A stretch of 49,109 nt of DNA from an uncultured Pseudomonas sp. Its GTDB lineage: Bacteria; Pseudomonadota; Gammaproteobacteria; Pseudomonadales; Pseudomonadaceae. Numbering within the stretch: the first letter of the stretch is position 1; the number at the start of each line of letters is the position of its first letter. The position numbers were made by a program, and so were the translations under genes. This document shows, piece by piece, positions 25,551 through 35,010 of the stretch. The notes beneath the pieces were generated by a model. That model made no database searches. It saw only the letters and a list, made by a program, of their open reading frames with translations, and was not told where the DNA came from. The stretch spans positions 1 through 49,109 of the forward strand of contig NZ_CAMPHN010000015.1 in NCBI RefSeq assembly GCF_946885885.1, written 5' to 3'.

Positions 25551-25582
25551 ACTAAGCGCTCCGCGCTTTCATCGCCCTACCG

Positions 25583-25602
25583 CCTGGGATTAGAATCCCA
25601 GG
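25583..25602. promoter_or_regulatory. Perfect palindrome upstream of ilvD, possible operator
   Basis: CCTGGGATT-AG-AATCCCAGG has 9-base perfect arms. Its centre TAGAAT could be a -10 hexamer. It lies 190 bases before the ilvD start, so it could be an operator or a stable hairpin. I do not know a regulator for this sequence. Confidence 0.4.
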
Positions 25603-25792
25603 CCTCCTGCCCCATCGGCGGATTTCGAGCCCGGACGGGCCTGCGCCAATCCCGCGCCGTGCACCGTCGCCGCCCTGCAAATGGTCACTTCCGTTTGCCA
25701 TGGGCCCGAACCCGGCTCAACATACGCAACAGCCCGACGCCGGGAATACCTGTGCGACCGTGACCTGATAAGCCTTTGCAGGATTGACCGCC

Positions 25793-27640
25793 ATGCCCGA
25801 TTACCGCTCGAAAACCTCCACCCACGGCCGCAACATGGCCGGCGCCCGCGCCCTGTGGCGTGCCACCGGGATGAAGGACGAGGACTTCAAGAAGCCGATC
25901 ATCGCCGTTGCCAACTCCTTCACCCAGTTCGTGCCCGGCCACGTGCACCTGAAGGACATGGGCCAACTGGTCGCCCGCGAAATCGAAAAAGCCGGCGGCG
26001 TGGCCAAGGAATTCAACACCATCGCCGTCGACGACGGCATCGCCATGGGCCATGACGGCATGCTCTATTCGCTGCCGAGCCGCGAGATCATCGCCGACTC
26101 GGTGGAATACATGGTCAACGCCCACTGCGCCGACGCCATCGTCTGCATCTCCAACTGCGACAAGATCACCCCCGGCATGCTGATGGCCGCCCTGCGCCTG
26201 AACATCCCGGTGGTGTTCGTCTCCGGCGGGCCGATGGAAGCCGGCAAGACCAAACTGGCCAGCCACGGCCTCGACCTGGTCGACGCCATGGTGGTCGCCG
26301 CCGACGACAGCGCCTCCGACGAGAAGGTCGCCGAATACGAGCGCAGCGCCTGCCCGACCTGCGGCAGCTGCTCCGGCATGTTCACCGCCAACTCGATGAA
26401 CTGCCTGATGGAAGCCTTAGGGCTCGCCCTGCCGGGCAACGGCTCCACCCTGGCCACCCACGCCGACCGCGAGCAGTTGTTCCTGCGCGCCGGGCGCCTG
26501 GCCGTCGAGCTGTGCCAGCGCTACTACGGCGAAGGCGACGACAGCGTGCTGCCGCGCAACGTCGCCAACTTCAAGGCGTTCGAGAACGCCATGAGCCTGG
26601 ATATCGCCATGGGCGGCTCGACCAACACCATCCTGCACCTGCTGGCCGCCGCCCAGGAGGCCGAGGTGGAATTCGACCTGCGCGACATCGATCGCCTGTC
26701 GCGCAAGGTGCCGCAGCTGTGCAAAGTGGCGCCGAACATCCAGAAGTACCATATGGAAGACGTGCACCGCGCCGGCGGCATCTTCTCGATCCTCGGCGAA
26801 CTGGCCCGCGGCGGCCTGCTGCACACCGATGTGTCCACCGTGCACAGCCCGAGCATGGCCGATGCCATCGCCCAGTGGGACATCACCCAGACCCAGGACG
26901 AAGCCGTCCACCACTTCTTCAAGGCCGGCCCGGCCGGCATCCCGACCCAGACCGCCTTCAGCCAGAGCACCCGCTGGCCGAGCCTGGACGACGACCGCGA
27001 AAACGGCTGCATCCGCAGCGTCGAGCACGCCTACTCGCAGGAAGGCGGGCTGGCCGTGCTCTACGGCAATATCGCCCTCGATGGCTGCGTGGTGAAAACC
27101 GCCGGGGTCGACGAGTCGATCCTGGTGTTCGAAGGCAGCGCGAAGATCTTCGAAAGCCAGGACAGCGCGGTACGCGGCATCCTCAATGACGAGGTAAAAG
27201 CCGGCGACATCGTGATCATCCGCTACGAAGGTCCGAAAGGCGGTCCGGGCATGCAGGAAATGCTCTATCCGACCAGCTACCTGAAGTCCAAGGGCCTGGG
27301 CAAGCAGTGCGCCCTGCTCACCGACGGCCGCTTCTCCGGCGGCACCTCGGGCCTGTCGATCGGCCACGCCTCGCCGGAAGCCGCCGCCGGCGGCGCCATC
27401 GGCCTGGTGCGCGAAGGCGACAAGATCCTTATCGACATCCACCAGCGCAGCATCAATTTGCTGGTCTCCGACGAAGAACTGGCGCACCGCCGCATCGAGC
27501 AGGACAAGCAAGGCTGGAAGCCCGCCACCCCCCGTGCGCGCAAGGTGACCAGCGCGCTCAAGGCCTACGCCCTGCTCGCCACCAGCGCCGACAAGGGCGC
27601 GGTACGCGACAAGGCGCTGCTGGAAAAACTGGTGCCGTAA
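25793..27640 (+). CDS. ilvD: Dihydroxy-acid dehydratase
   Basis: 615 residues. IlvD dehydrates 2,3-dihydroxy-isovalerate and the homologous methylvalerate in valine, leucine and isoleucine synthesis, using an iron-sulfur cluster. The start [20 protein letters not shown] is the usual one (ATG 25793), with [16 protein letters not shown] after it. Cluster cysteines are in [12 protein letters not shown] and [20 protein letters not shown]; the C-terminal signature is [20 protein letters not shown]. It is monocistronic, with a strong terminator 34 bases after the stop. The threonine deaminase gene at the other end of the window serves the same pathway. Confidence 0.98.
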   Translation: MPDYRSKTSTHGRNMAGARALWRATGMKDEDFKKPIIAVANSFTQFVPGHVHLKDMGQLVAREIEKAGGVAKEFNTIAVDDGIAMGHDGMLYSLPSREIIADSVEYMVNAHCADAIVCISNCDKITPGMLMAALRLNIPVVFVSGGPMEAGKTKLASHGLDLVDAMVVAADDSASDEKVAEYERSACPTCGSCSGMFTANSMNCLMEALGLALPGNGSTLATHADREQLFLRAGRLAVELCQRYYGEGDDSVLPRNVANFKAFENAMSLDIAMGGSTNTILHLLAAAQEAEVEFDLRDIDRLSRKVPQLCKVAPNIQKYHMEDVHRAGGIFSILGELARGGLLHTDVSTVHSPSMADAIAQWDITQTQDEAVHHFFKAGPAGIPTQTAFSQSTRWPSLDDDRENGCIRSVEHAYSQEGGLAVLYGNIALDGCVVKTAGVDESILVFEGSAKIFESQDSAVRGILNDEVKAGDIVIIRYEGPKGGPGMQEMLYPTSYLKSKGLGKQCALLTDGRFSGGTSGLSIGHASPEAAAGGAIGLVREGDKILIDIHQRSINLLVSDEELAHRRIEQDKQGWKPATPRARKVTSALKAYALLATSADKGAVRDKALLEKLVP

Positions 27641-27673
27641 CCTATCCACAAACGTAAAGCCTGACCAAAGCGC

Positions 27674-27710
27674 AATGCCGTTCGCTTGACGAAGCGAACG
27701 GCATTTTATA
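27674..27710 (+). terminator. Rho-independent terminator of ilvD
   Basis: A perfect 14-base stem AATGCCGTTCGCTT / AAGCGAACGGCATT with loop GACG (27688-27691), followed by TTATAT. The strongest terminator in the window. Confidence 0.9.
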
Positions 27711-27823
27711 TGGCCTGCCATCCCTGGCGACCACCCTTCGGGCCGTCGGGGATTTCCGCTTGTACAGCGCCCGCCCGTCCCGGATAAAATCCGCGCACAG
27801 CCCTCCCACCGACAAGGAATTTC

Positions 27824-30800
27824 ATGAACGCCGTCCGCCTAAGCCTCGACGCCTTGCCCGACAGCTGCCGGGCGGTACTCTACGCACTGGTGACTGCGTT
27901 TCCCGGCAAGGGCAAGACCGCGCTGCTGAAACTGCTGAAGGACATGGGTAGCCGCGCCGCCAATGGCAAACAGCTCGACAACAGCCTCCTCTCCGAGCTG
28001 CTGGATACCTTGCAAAAGCTGGGCTGGGTCGTCGTCGAGCAACAGCGCGAAGGACAGTATTTCTGCGTAGCGGCGCAGCAACGTACTGCCGTTATGTTGC
28101 ACCTGCTCGGTGCCCGCGATGCTGCGGCCTGGTTGTATACCCTGCAGGCCAGCCTGCCGCCACTCGGCTCCTGGCAGATGCCTTCAAAACCGCGGGTACT
28201 GCAAGAACTCTGGATCAATCTGTTGAGCGGCCAGGCCGAACCGCTGCAGCAGTCGCTGGATTATTTCGCTAGAAGCTTTCCCCTCACGGCCCTGCATGGC
28301 CTGCACCCGCTCACCCTGATGCTGGAAGATGCGTCGGGGCAACAGCTGTTCGGGCTGCTCGCCACGGCGATTCGCCTGCAACTGCTAGAGGACTACCTGG
28401 ACCTGTGCAACCAACACCTGATGCCGGCCAGCCGGGCCTACCAGCTGGCCCTGGAGCAGGTCGGGGAACAAGCGCCGGACAGCGATCTGGATGTGCACGT
28501 GCTGTTGCAGTCCGTCTGGCGAGGCGATTGGCCCTCCCTCGAACGGCTCGGTCAGCAGGGCTTGAGCGTTTTACGCGAGGTCATCGAGCTGATGCTGCGC
28601 GGACAGACCCAGCCAGCCCTGGAAGTCCTGCAGAGCTGGATAGCGCTGCTGCGCAAGCAGACCAAGAAGCGCAAGATCAATCTGCCGCCGGTACTCAATG
28701 CGTTCTATTGTCTGGCGATGATCGCCTCCGGCGATCCGCAACACTATCCCCAGCTCAAGCAGGCGCTGACCCTGGGCCTGCAAGAAGGCTACGGCCCGGC
28801 CTACTCCAGCCTCTATGCCTTGTTCGAACAACTGCAAGGCAACATCCAGCAAGGGCAACTGCTGCAGCTGCCCGCGACCCTCAATGGTCTGGACGGCTTG
28901 TTGCACGCGCTGGGCCTGTACTGGCTGGACGAACCGCTGGCGCGCCAGAACGCCTGGAAAGAACGTCTGCAAAGCCATCGCCAGCAACTCAGCGAACAGG
29001 GCTATGCCTGGCTGGCGGCCGAGTTCGATGCGCTGCTGGCGGTACAGTTCGGTCTGCCCCGGCAACTCGCCGAGCTGCACCAGAGTGCCGGCCTGCAGCC
29101 TTTAGTCAACCTCTACCAGCGCCAAGAAGCCTGGCAACACGCGCTCACGGCCCTGAGCCTGCTCAAGCCAGGCAAGACCACGACCGGCGCAGCCGTGCAA
29201 AAGACCTCACGCCTGGCCTGGTTTATCGACTTCGGCACCTATATGGACAGGGTCGAGCCGCGCGAACAGAAGCTCGGCGCCAAAGGCCAGTGGAGCAAGG
29301 GCCGCGCCGTAGCGCTCAAGCGTTTGCAGGAAGAAGGCGACAGCCTGGACTTCCTCTGCGAGCAGGATCGCCAGGCGATCCGCATGATCCAGAGCAGCCA
29401 CGCCTATTACGGCGGCACCCACTACGAACTGCCGGCCGAGCTGGCCCTGCCCAAGCTGGTCGGTCATCCGGCGCTGTACTGGAGCGACGCGCCGGATGTG
29501 CGCGTCGATCTGGTAGCCGGCCAGCCCAGCCTGCGTCTGCAAGTCAAGAACGCGCAGATCCTCCTGCATCTCGAGCCCGAAGGTATCGCCGACGACGATG
29601 GCCTACTGCTGCGCAAGGAAACCCCGACCCGCTTGGTGATCTATCCGGTCAGCCGCGAACTGCAGCAGATCGCCAATATCGTCGGCGATGGCCTGAGCGT
29701 GCCGCAGTCGGCCAAGGCGCAACTGGTCGAGGCCATAGGCGCCATCGCGCCGCTGCTGCCGATCCACTCGGACATTCCCGAGCTGGCCGGGCATCTGGAC
29801 AGCATGCCCGCCGACGCCACCCTCTACGCCCACCTGCTGCCCCTGGAGGCCGGCCTGCGCCTGCAACTGCTGGTACGCCCGCTGGCGGAGGGCAGCTGGT
29901 TCCGCCCCGGTCAGGGTGCGGAAAACCTGCTCGGCGAGCAGGACGGCAAGGCCATCCAGGTCTGTCGCGACCTGTCTGGCGAACGCCAGGTATTGCAACA
30001 GGTGCTGGAGGCCTGCCCCGGGCTGGCCCGCGCCGACAGCGACGGTCAGGAATGGCAGCTGGAACAACCCCAGGATGCCCTGCAAGTGCTCAGCGAGCTG
30101 CAGGCCCTGGACGAGGCGCAACTGCAATGCGTCTGGCCCGAGGGCGAGCGCATGCGCATCAAGGCCAAGACCGGCCTTGGCCAGCTCAAGCTGGGCCTCA
30201 AACAGCAGGGCGACTGGTTTGTTCTGCAGGGCGAAATCAGCCTGGACGACGGCCGGGTACTGCAACTGCGCCAGCTGCTGGAACTGCTCAAGGCCAGCCC
30301 GGGACGTTTCCTCAAGTTGAACGAGCATGACTGGTTGGCGCTCAGCGACAGCCTGCGCAAACGCCTCGACGAGCTGGCCGTCCTGGCCGATAAGGTCACC
30401 GATCAGGGCGCCCGCCTCAGTCCGCTGACCGCACCGCTGCTGGCCACCTTGGCCGGGGAAGTCGGCGAATTCAAGGCCGGCGCGCAGTGGCAGGCGCATC
30501 TGGACAAACTCGAATCGCTGCGCAGCTATCAGCCCAACCTGCCCAGCACCCTGCAGGCCGAACTGCGCGACTATCAACGCGAAGGTTTCGTCTGGCTGGC
30601 GCGCCTGGCGCAATGGGGCGTCGGCGCCTGCCTGGCCGACGATATGGGCCTGGGTAAAACCGTGCAAACCCTGGCCCTGCTGCTGCACCGGGCCGCCGCC
30701 GGCCCACAATTGGTGGTGGCGCCGACCTCGGTGGCGCTCAATTGGCACGCCGAAAGCAGCCGCTTCGCCCCCAGCCTCAAGCTGCACAACTACCAGCAGA

Positions 30801-31918
30801 CCCGCAGCCTGGAAGGCCTCGGCCCGCTCGACCTGGTGATCGTCAGCTACGGCCTGCTGCAACAGGACAGCGCCGCCTTCGCCGCCCAGCACTGGACCAG
30901 CGCGGTGCTCGACGAAGCCCAGGCGATCAAGAACGCCCAGAGCAAGCGCTCGCAAGCAGCCATGGGTTTGCAGGCCGACTTCCGCCTGATCGCCACCGGC
31001 ACCCCGCTGGAAAACCACCTGGGCGAGCTGTGGAACCTGTTCCGCTTTATCAACCCCGGCCTGCTCGGCAGCCAGGAGAGCTTCACCCAGCGCTTCGCCA
31101 ACCCCATCGAACAGGGCGATACCGGCGCGCGCCGCGCCCTGAAGACGCTGATCCAGCCGTTTATCCTGCGTCGTCTGAAGAGCCAGGTACTCGAGGAGCT
31201 GCCGGCACGTACCGAAATCACCTACAAGGTGCCGCTCTCCGATGACGAAGCGCACCAGTACGAAGCCCTGCGCCAGCAAGCGGTGGAAAGTATCAACCAG
31301 CTCGCGCCGGATGCCGGCAAACCCTTGCAGGTGCTGGCGGAAATTACCCGCTTGCGGCGCTTCTGCTGCCACCCCTCGCTGGTGATCCCCGGCAGTCCGC
31401 TCGCTGGCAGCAAGCTACAGGCGTTCAGCGAAATCGTCGAAGAGCTGCTGGAAAACCGCCACAAGGCCCTGGTGTTCAGCCAGTTCGTCGACCACCTGAG
31501 CATCGTCCGCGCCTGGCTCGATGAGCAGGGCATCAGCTATCAATACCTGGACGGCGCCACCCCGGCCAAGGAACGACAGAACCGCGTCAATGCCTTCCAG
31601 GCCGGGGTCGGCGATATCTTCCTGATCAGCCTCAAGGCCGGCGGCAGTGGCCTCAACCTGACCGCCGCCGACTACGTGATCCACCTCGACCCCTGGTGGA
31701 ACCCGGCGGTGGAAGACCAGGCCAGCGACCGCGCCCACCGCATGGGCCAGCAGCGCCCGGTGACCATCTATCGACTGGTCACGGAAAACACCATCGAGGA
31801 ACAGATAGTCGCCCTGCACGGCCGCAAACGCGACCTGGCCGACAGCCTGCTGGAAGGCGGCGAAATGAGCGCCAAGGTAGATGCCGATGCGCTGCTGCAA
31901 CTGCTGCGCGGCGCCTGA
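27824..31918 (+). CDS. Very large SNF2-family DEAD/DEAH helicase-like ATPase
   Basis: 1364 residues. The SNF2 motor occupies the last third: Walker A ADDMGLGKTVQTLALLL near 940, motif II as VLDEAQAIKN near 1028, motif III IATGTPLENHLGELWNLFRF, then a helicase C domain (VFSQFVDHLSIVRAWL) with KAGGSGLNLTAADYVIHLDP and DRAHRMGQQRPVTIYRLV. The first 930 residues are Leu/Gln-rich, mostly helical and without a domain I recognise. No SWIM zinc motif (CxCx-CxH) is visible, unlike many bacterial SNF2 proteins. It is probably a DNA translocase that remodels protein-DNA or RNA polymerase complexes, but its role is unknown. It stands alone between ilvD and the YitT-like gene; as I recall, the equivalent position in P. 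aeruginosa has no such gene. Confidence 0.9.
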   Translation: MNAVRLSLDALPDSCRAVLYALVTAFPGKGKTALLKLLKDMGSRAANGKQLDNSLLSELLDTLQKLGWVVVEQQREGQYFCVAAQQRTAVMLHLLGARDAAAWLYTLQASLPPLGSWQMPSKPRVLQELWINLLSGQAEPLQQSLDYFARSFPLTALHGLHPLTLMLEDASGQQLFGLLATAIRLQLLEDYLDLCNQHLMPASRAYQLALEQVGEQAPDSDLDVHVLLQSVWRGDWPSLERLGQQGLSVLREVIELMLRGQTQPALEVLQSWIALLRKQTKKRKINLPPVLNAFYCLAMIASGDPQHYPQLKQALTLGLQEGYGPAYSSLYALFEQLQGNIQQGQLLQLPATLNGLDGLLHALGLYWLDEPLARQNAWKERLQSHRQQLSEQGYAWLAAEFDALLAVQFGLPRQLAELHQSAGLQPLVNLYQRQEAWQHALTALSLLKPGKTTTGAAVQKTSRLAWFIDFGTYMDRVEPREQKLGAKGQWSKGRAVALKRLQEEGDSLDFLCEQDRQAIRMIQSSHAYYGGTHYELPAELALPKLVGHPALYWSDAPDVRVDLVAGQPSLRLQVKNAQILLHLEPEGIADDDGLLLRKETPTRLVIYPVSRELQQIANIVGDGLSVPQSAKAQLVEAIGAIAPLLPIHSDIPELAGHLDSMPADATLYAHLLPLEAGLRLQLLVRPLAEGSWFRPGQGAENLLGEQDGKAIQVCRDLSGERQVLQQVLEACPGLARADSDGQEWQLEQPQDALQVLSELQALDEAQLQCVWPEGERMRIKAKTGLGQLKLGLKQQGDWFVLQGEISLDDGRVLQLRQLLELLKASPGRFLKLNEHDWLALSDSLRKRLDELAVLADKVTDQGARLSPLTAPLLATLAGEVGEFKAGAQWQAHLDKLESLRSYQPNLPSTLQAELRDYQREGFVWLARLAQWGVGACLADDMGLGKTVQTLALLLHRAAAGPQLVVAPTSVALNWHAESSRFAPSLKLHNYQQTRSLEGLGPLDLVIVSYGLLQQDSAAFAAQHWTSAVLDEAQAIKNAQSKRSQAAMGLQADFRLIATGTPLENHLGELWNLFRFINPGLLGSQESFTQRFANPIEQGDTGARRALKTLIQPFILRRLKSQVLEELPARTEITYKVPLSDDEAHQYEALRQQAVESINQLAPDAGKPLQVLAEITRLRRFCCHPSLVIPGSPLAGSKLQAFSEIVEELLENRHKALVFSQFVDHLSIVRAWLDEQGISYQYLDGATPAKERQNRVNAFQAGVGDIFLISLKAGGSGLNLTAADYVIHLDPWWNPAVEDQASDRAHRMGQQRPVTIYRLVTENTIEEQIVALHGRKRDLADSLLEGGEMSAKVDADALLQLLRGA

Positions 31919-31966
31919 GTAGTCATGCGCGCCCGCTCTACGCGGCGCGATCCACCCGCTCTTGTC

Positions 31967-32028
31967 GCCCGGATGCAATCCGGGGAAATCCGGCGCCTGG
32001 CAAACCGCTCCCCGGATTGCATCCGGGC
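31967..32028. repeat. GCCCGGATGCAATCCGGGGA palindrome, copy 1
   Basis: Perfect 20-base inverted repeats (31967-31986 and 32009-32028), with each arm itself partly palindromic (CCGGAT..ATCCGG). It is the first module of a composite repeat after the SNF2 gene. Confidence 0.88.
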
Positions 32029-32044
32029 TACGAGGCGCGCGTTG

Positions 32045-32118
32045 GTAGGGTGGACATAGCGAAGCTTTGTCCACCGCCGTCACCATTGGCGGACAAGCCT
32101 TCGGCATGTCCGCCCTAC
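32045..32118. repeat. GTAGGGTGGACAT...ATGTCCGCCCTAC palindrome, copy 1
   Basis: Arms GTAGGGTGGACATAGCGAAG (32045-32064) and CTTCGGCATGTCCGCCCTAC (32099-32118) pair with few mismatches. It is the second module of the composite repeat, between the convergent SNF2 and YitT-like genes. The same two-module arrangement recurs at 45920-46073. Confidence 0.85.
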
Positions 32119-32132
32119 AAGATTGCACCCCC

Positions 32133-32780
32133 TCAACTCACCCCCATATAACGCCCGGCGCGGTGGTTGATCGCCAGCACCATATTCAGCGCCAGGGCGC
32201 CGAGAATCGACAGTACGACCTTGTCCAGCGGCACTATCGCCACCGCCGCCAGGACGATCAGCACATCGATGCCCATCTGCACCTTGCCGGCGCGCAGGCC
32301 GAAGCGCTCCTGCAAATACAGCGCGAGAATATTCACCCCACCGAGGCTGGCGCGATGACGGAACAACATCAACAAACCCAAGCCCATGGCGAAGCCGCCG
32401 AACAGCGCCGCGTAAACCACATTCAATTCGGCAAAGGCCAGCCAGCCCGGGGTGAGTTCGGCCAGCAGCGACACCAGGCCCACGGCGCAAAAAGTACGCA
32501 GGGTGAACGGCCAACCCATACGCCAGATCGCCAGGGCATAGAAGGGTACGTTGATCAGGAAGAACAGCGGCCCGAATGGCGCGCCGAGCAGGTACTTCAA
32601 GAGAAACGCCAGCCCCACGGTGCCGCCGGTCAATAAACCCGCCTGGCTGTAGAAGGTAATGCCCAGGGCTACCATCGCGGTGCCGAGCAACAACGCCAGG
32701 GCGTCCTCCCACAGCGGATGGCGGATAAAAAGCGCGGCGATAGCGTTCGCCTCGGGGCTGTCGGAATCGACATCGCTCAT
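32133..32780 (-). CDS. YitT family (DUF161-like) integral membrane protein
   Basis: 215 residues with five or six transmembrane helices: LALLLGTAMVALGITFYSQA, then the family signature GGTVGLAFLLKYLLG, and later LGGVNILALYLQERFG. I start at ATG 32780 (MSDVDSDSPEAN); an in-frame start further upstream adds residues unlike the family. There is a short soluble N-terminus and no C-terminal DUF2179 domain. The transported substrate is unknown. It lies 100 bases downstream of folA on the same strand. Confidence 0.85.
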   Translation of the reverse strand: MSDVDSDSPEANAIAALFIRHPLWEDALALLLGTAMVALGITFYSQAGLLTGGTVGLAFLLKYLLGAPFGPLFFLINVPFYALAIWRMGWPFTLRTFCAVGLVSLLAELTPGWLAFAELNVVYAALFGGFAMGLGLLMLFRHRASLGGVNILALYLQERFGLRAGKVQMGIDVLIVLAAVAIVPLDKVVLSILGALALNMVLAINHRAGRYMGVS

Positions 32781-32880
32781 GGGAGTAAACCTATGATTTA
32801 TCGTGGCCGGGCAACAAGGATAGGCGCCGCGAACGACGCCCGAGTTGGCCAGGATCAAGGAAGGTGCAAGCGGTTATAAA

Positions 32881-33393
32881 TTAGCCGCGGGTCCAGGTCT
32901 CGAAGGCATATGCAGGAGTTTGCTCCGTCGCCTCATGAGCCTCGGAAGCGCTGCATTGCCAAGTCGAAGTATCGAACTCGGGAAACCAGGCATCGCCCTC
33001 GGGGTTCAGCTCGACACGGGTCAGGTACAGGCAGTCGGCCTGTTGCAGCGCTTGCCCATAGAGCTGCGCGCCGCCGATCAGCATCAGTTCGTCGACAGCC
33101 TGTTCGCGAGCCCATTTGTCGGCGCGCTGAATGGCCAACTCTAGCGACTCAAAGACTTCGGCGCCCTCAAGCTGCAAGCCGGGTTGGCGACTAACCACCA
33201 GATTAAGCCGCCCCGGCAATGGCCGGCCGAGGGAATCCCAGGTCTTGCGCCCCATGATGATCGGCTTGCCCAGGGTCAGCGCCTTGAAATGCTTGAGATC
33301 CGCGGGCAGGTGCCACGGCAGTTGGTTATCGCGACCGATCACGCGGTTCTGCGCGAGGGCGGCGATCAGACAGAGGGGAAGAGACTTTTTCAT
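32881..33393 (-). CDS. folA: Dihydrofolate reductase
   Basis: 170 residues. FolA reduces dihydrofolate to tetrahydrofolate with NADPH. The start MKKSLPLCLIAALAQNRVIG leads to the active-site block DNQLPWHLPADLKHFK, with the conserved catalytic Asp/Glu replaced by Asp in the PADLKHFK helix, as in E. coli. MGRKTWDSLGRPLPGR and LMLIGGAQLYGQAL follow. ATG 33393 is preferred; an in-frame TTG at 33417 would add 8 residues. ThyA, which regenerates dihydrofolate, is encoded 5 kb away on the same strand. Confidence 0.96.
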   Translation of the reverse strand: MKKSLPLCLIAALAQNRVIGRDNQLPWHLPADLKHFKALTLGKPIIMGRKTWDSLGRPLPGRLNLVVSRQPGLQLEGAEVFESLELAIQRADKWAREQAVDELMLIGGAQLYGQALQQADCLYLTRVELNPEGDAWFPEFDTSTWQCSASEAHEATEQTPAYAFETWTRG

Positions 33394-33472
33394 GGCGGCG
33401 AGGATAGCAGAGCCCAACCCTCCGGCGCAGCCGGGCCAAGGCTATGCCAAGGCGTTCACAGCCTGCACCTAT

Positions 33473-33516
33473 GTCATAGCTCGGTTGTCGAACCGTCGTC
33501 GTAGCGTCATCTAGCT
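33473..33516 (+). promoter_or_regulatory. Pho box (four 11-bp direct repeats) upstream of glpQ
   Basis: GTCAT, GTTGT, GTCGT and GTCAT begin at 33473, 33484, 33495 and 33506, exactly 11 bases apart. This is the layout of tandem PhoB half-sites (consensus TGTCA). A -10-like TAGATT at 33527-33532 follows, and AAGGAGAAG at 33542-33550 is the ribosome binding site. The spacing strongly suggests PhoB activation during phosphate starvation. Confidence 0.7.
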
Positions 33517-33555
33517 GGGTGCAGGCTAGATTCAACCACTCAAGGAGAAGTCGCC

Positions 33556-34725
33556 ATGACCCTCACCCATCCTTCGTTCAAGGCCTGGATGCTCTGCATC
33601 GGTCTCTCGCTCGCGCCCCTTGCGAGCGCCGCAGCCGCCGTACCGGACAAAGTGCAGGCCGCCATCGACTGGGCCAAGCAGCAACCCCTGAAGCAGCGCG
33701 GCGAACACCGCGCCGAGGCCACGCCGCTGATCATCGCCCACCGCGGCGCCAGCGGTTATGTGCCCGAGCACACCCTGGCCGCCTATGCCCTGGCGATTCT
33801 GCAGGGCGCCGATTACATAGAACCCGACCTGGTGATGAGCAAGGACGGCCATCTGGTCGCCCGCCACGACAACGAATTGGGGCTGACCACCGACGTCGCC
33901 CAGCATCCCGAATTCGCCGACCGTCAGCGCACGCAAACGATCGATGGCGCGCCCCTGACTGGCTGGTTCAGCGAGGACTTCACCCTCGCCGAGCTGAAAA
34001 CCCTGCGCGCTATCGAACGCATCCCGCAAATCCGTCCGGGCAATGCGCGCCTGGACAATGCCTTCGAAGTACCGACCCTGCAGGAAATCATCGACCTGGT
34101 GAAAAGCCTGCAACTCAGCCAGCAACGCACCATCGGCCTGTACCCGGAAACCAAGCACCCGAGCCATTTCCAGCAACTCGGTCTGGGCCTGGAAAAAACC
34201 CTGGTCAAACTGCTCAGAAGGAATGGCTACCGCGATGCCAGGGCGCCGGTGTATATCCAGTCGTTCGAAGTGGAGAACCTCAAGACCCTCAGCCGCCTGA
34301 CCTCGATACGCCTGGTGCAGCTGCTCTGGGTCGACGGCCAGCCCTACGACCAGCAAGTGCTGGGCACGGGCTTGAGTTACGCGCAGATGGGCACCCCGGC
34401 CGGCCTGCGCGACATCGCCCGCTACGCCACCGGCATCGGCCCGGAAAAGAGCTTGATCATTCCCCGCGATGCCCAAGGCAACCTCGACCCGGCCAATGTC
34501 AGCACCTTGGTCGCCGATGCCCATGCCGCCGGGCTCAAGGTACATCCCTACACCTTCCGCGCGGAAAACACCTTTCTGCCGGCCGACTTGCGCAGCAGCG
34601 ACGATCCGCAAGCCCATGGCGATATCGGGGCGGAGGTCCGCGCCTTCCTGGAGACGGGGATCGACGGCCTGTTTATCGACCAACCGGATATCGCCGTACG
34701 CCTGCGCCAACAATCGCAACCGTAG
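33556..34725 (+). CDS. glpQ: Periplasmic glycerophosphodiester phosphodiesterase
   Basis: 389 residues. GlpQ hydrolyses deacylated phospholipids to glycerol-3-phosphate and an alcohol. A signal peptide ends near residue 28 (CIGLSLAPLASAAAA). The GDPD TIM-barrel active site reads IIAHRGASGYVPEHTLAAY (His62, Arg63), DYIEPDLVMSKDGHLVARHD (Glu89, Asp91, His104), and later GLYPETKHP and VHPYTFRAEN. The C-terminal DGLFIDQPDIA is conserved. It is monocistronic with an upstream Pho box, so it probably scavenges phosphate from glycerophosphodiesters when phosphate is short. AAGGAGAAG sets the ATG at 33556. Confidence 0.95.
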   Translation: MTLTHPSFKAWMLCIGLSLAPLASAAAAVPDKVQAAIDWAKQQPLKQRGEHRAEATPLIIAHRGASGYVPEHTLAAYALAILQGADYIEPDLVMSKDGHLVARHDNELGLTTDVAQHPEFADRQRTQTIDGAPLTGWFSEDFTLAELKTLRAIERIPQIRPGNARLDNAFEVPTLQEIIDLVKSLQLSQQRTIGLYPETKHPSHFQQLGLGLEKTLVKLLRRNGYRDARAPVYIQSFEVENLKTLSRLTSIRLVQLLWVDGQPYDQQVLGTGLSYAQMGTPAGLRDIARYATGIGPEKSLIIPRDAQGNLDPANVSTLVADAHAAGLKVHPYTFRAENTFLPADLRSSDDPQAHGDIGAEVRAFLETGIDGLFIDQPDIAVRLRQQSQP

Positions 34726-34744
34726 GTTGGCGGCACCGCAATTC

Positions 34745-34913
34745 GTAGGGTGGGTCAGGCGCATGACCACGGGCGATCAGCCGATACGCAGGAGCTGCGC
34801 CGTAACCCAGCAGATGGGGCAGACCAAGCACCGTCTGGTGGGTTACGCGACGCACAAATTCCGCAGCGCAGTCGCCAACCCGCTACGGCGCCACTAACCC
34901 ACCCGAACGCTAC
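34745..34913. repeat. Palindromic intergenic element, GTAGGGTGGGTTA family, copy 3 (degenerate)
   Basis: Left end GTAGGGTGGGTCAGGCGCA (34745-34763) and right end TAACCCACCC (34895-34904), with an imperfect outer extension. Internal CGTAACCC and GGGTTACG keep the nested design of copies 1 and 2. It fills most of the 285-base gap after glpQ. Confidence 0.75.
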
Positions 34914-35010
34914 AAAATCGGCATGCCATAGGTAATTGGCACATAGCTTGGTTTTTCCCACGCGGCGTCAGGGTTATGCTCAGCCCCTGACTTAACCAAC
35001 GAGACGCCGC

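Noticed and set aside
25334..25792. Attenuator leader peptide before ilvD
   Set aside because: I found no short ORF rich in Ile, Val or Leu codons followed by alternative hairpins.
29603..31372. A 589-codon minus-strand frame inside the SNF2 gene
   Set aside because: It lies opposite the Walker and helicase motifs of a clear plus-strand gene.
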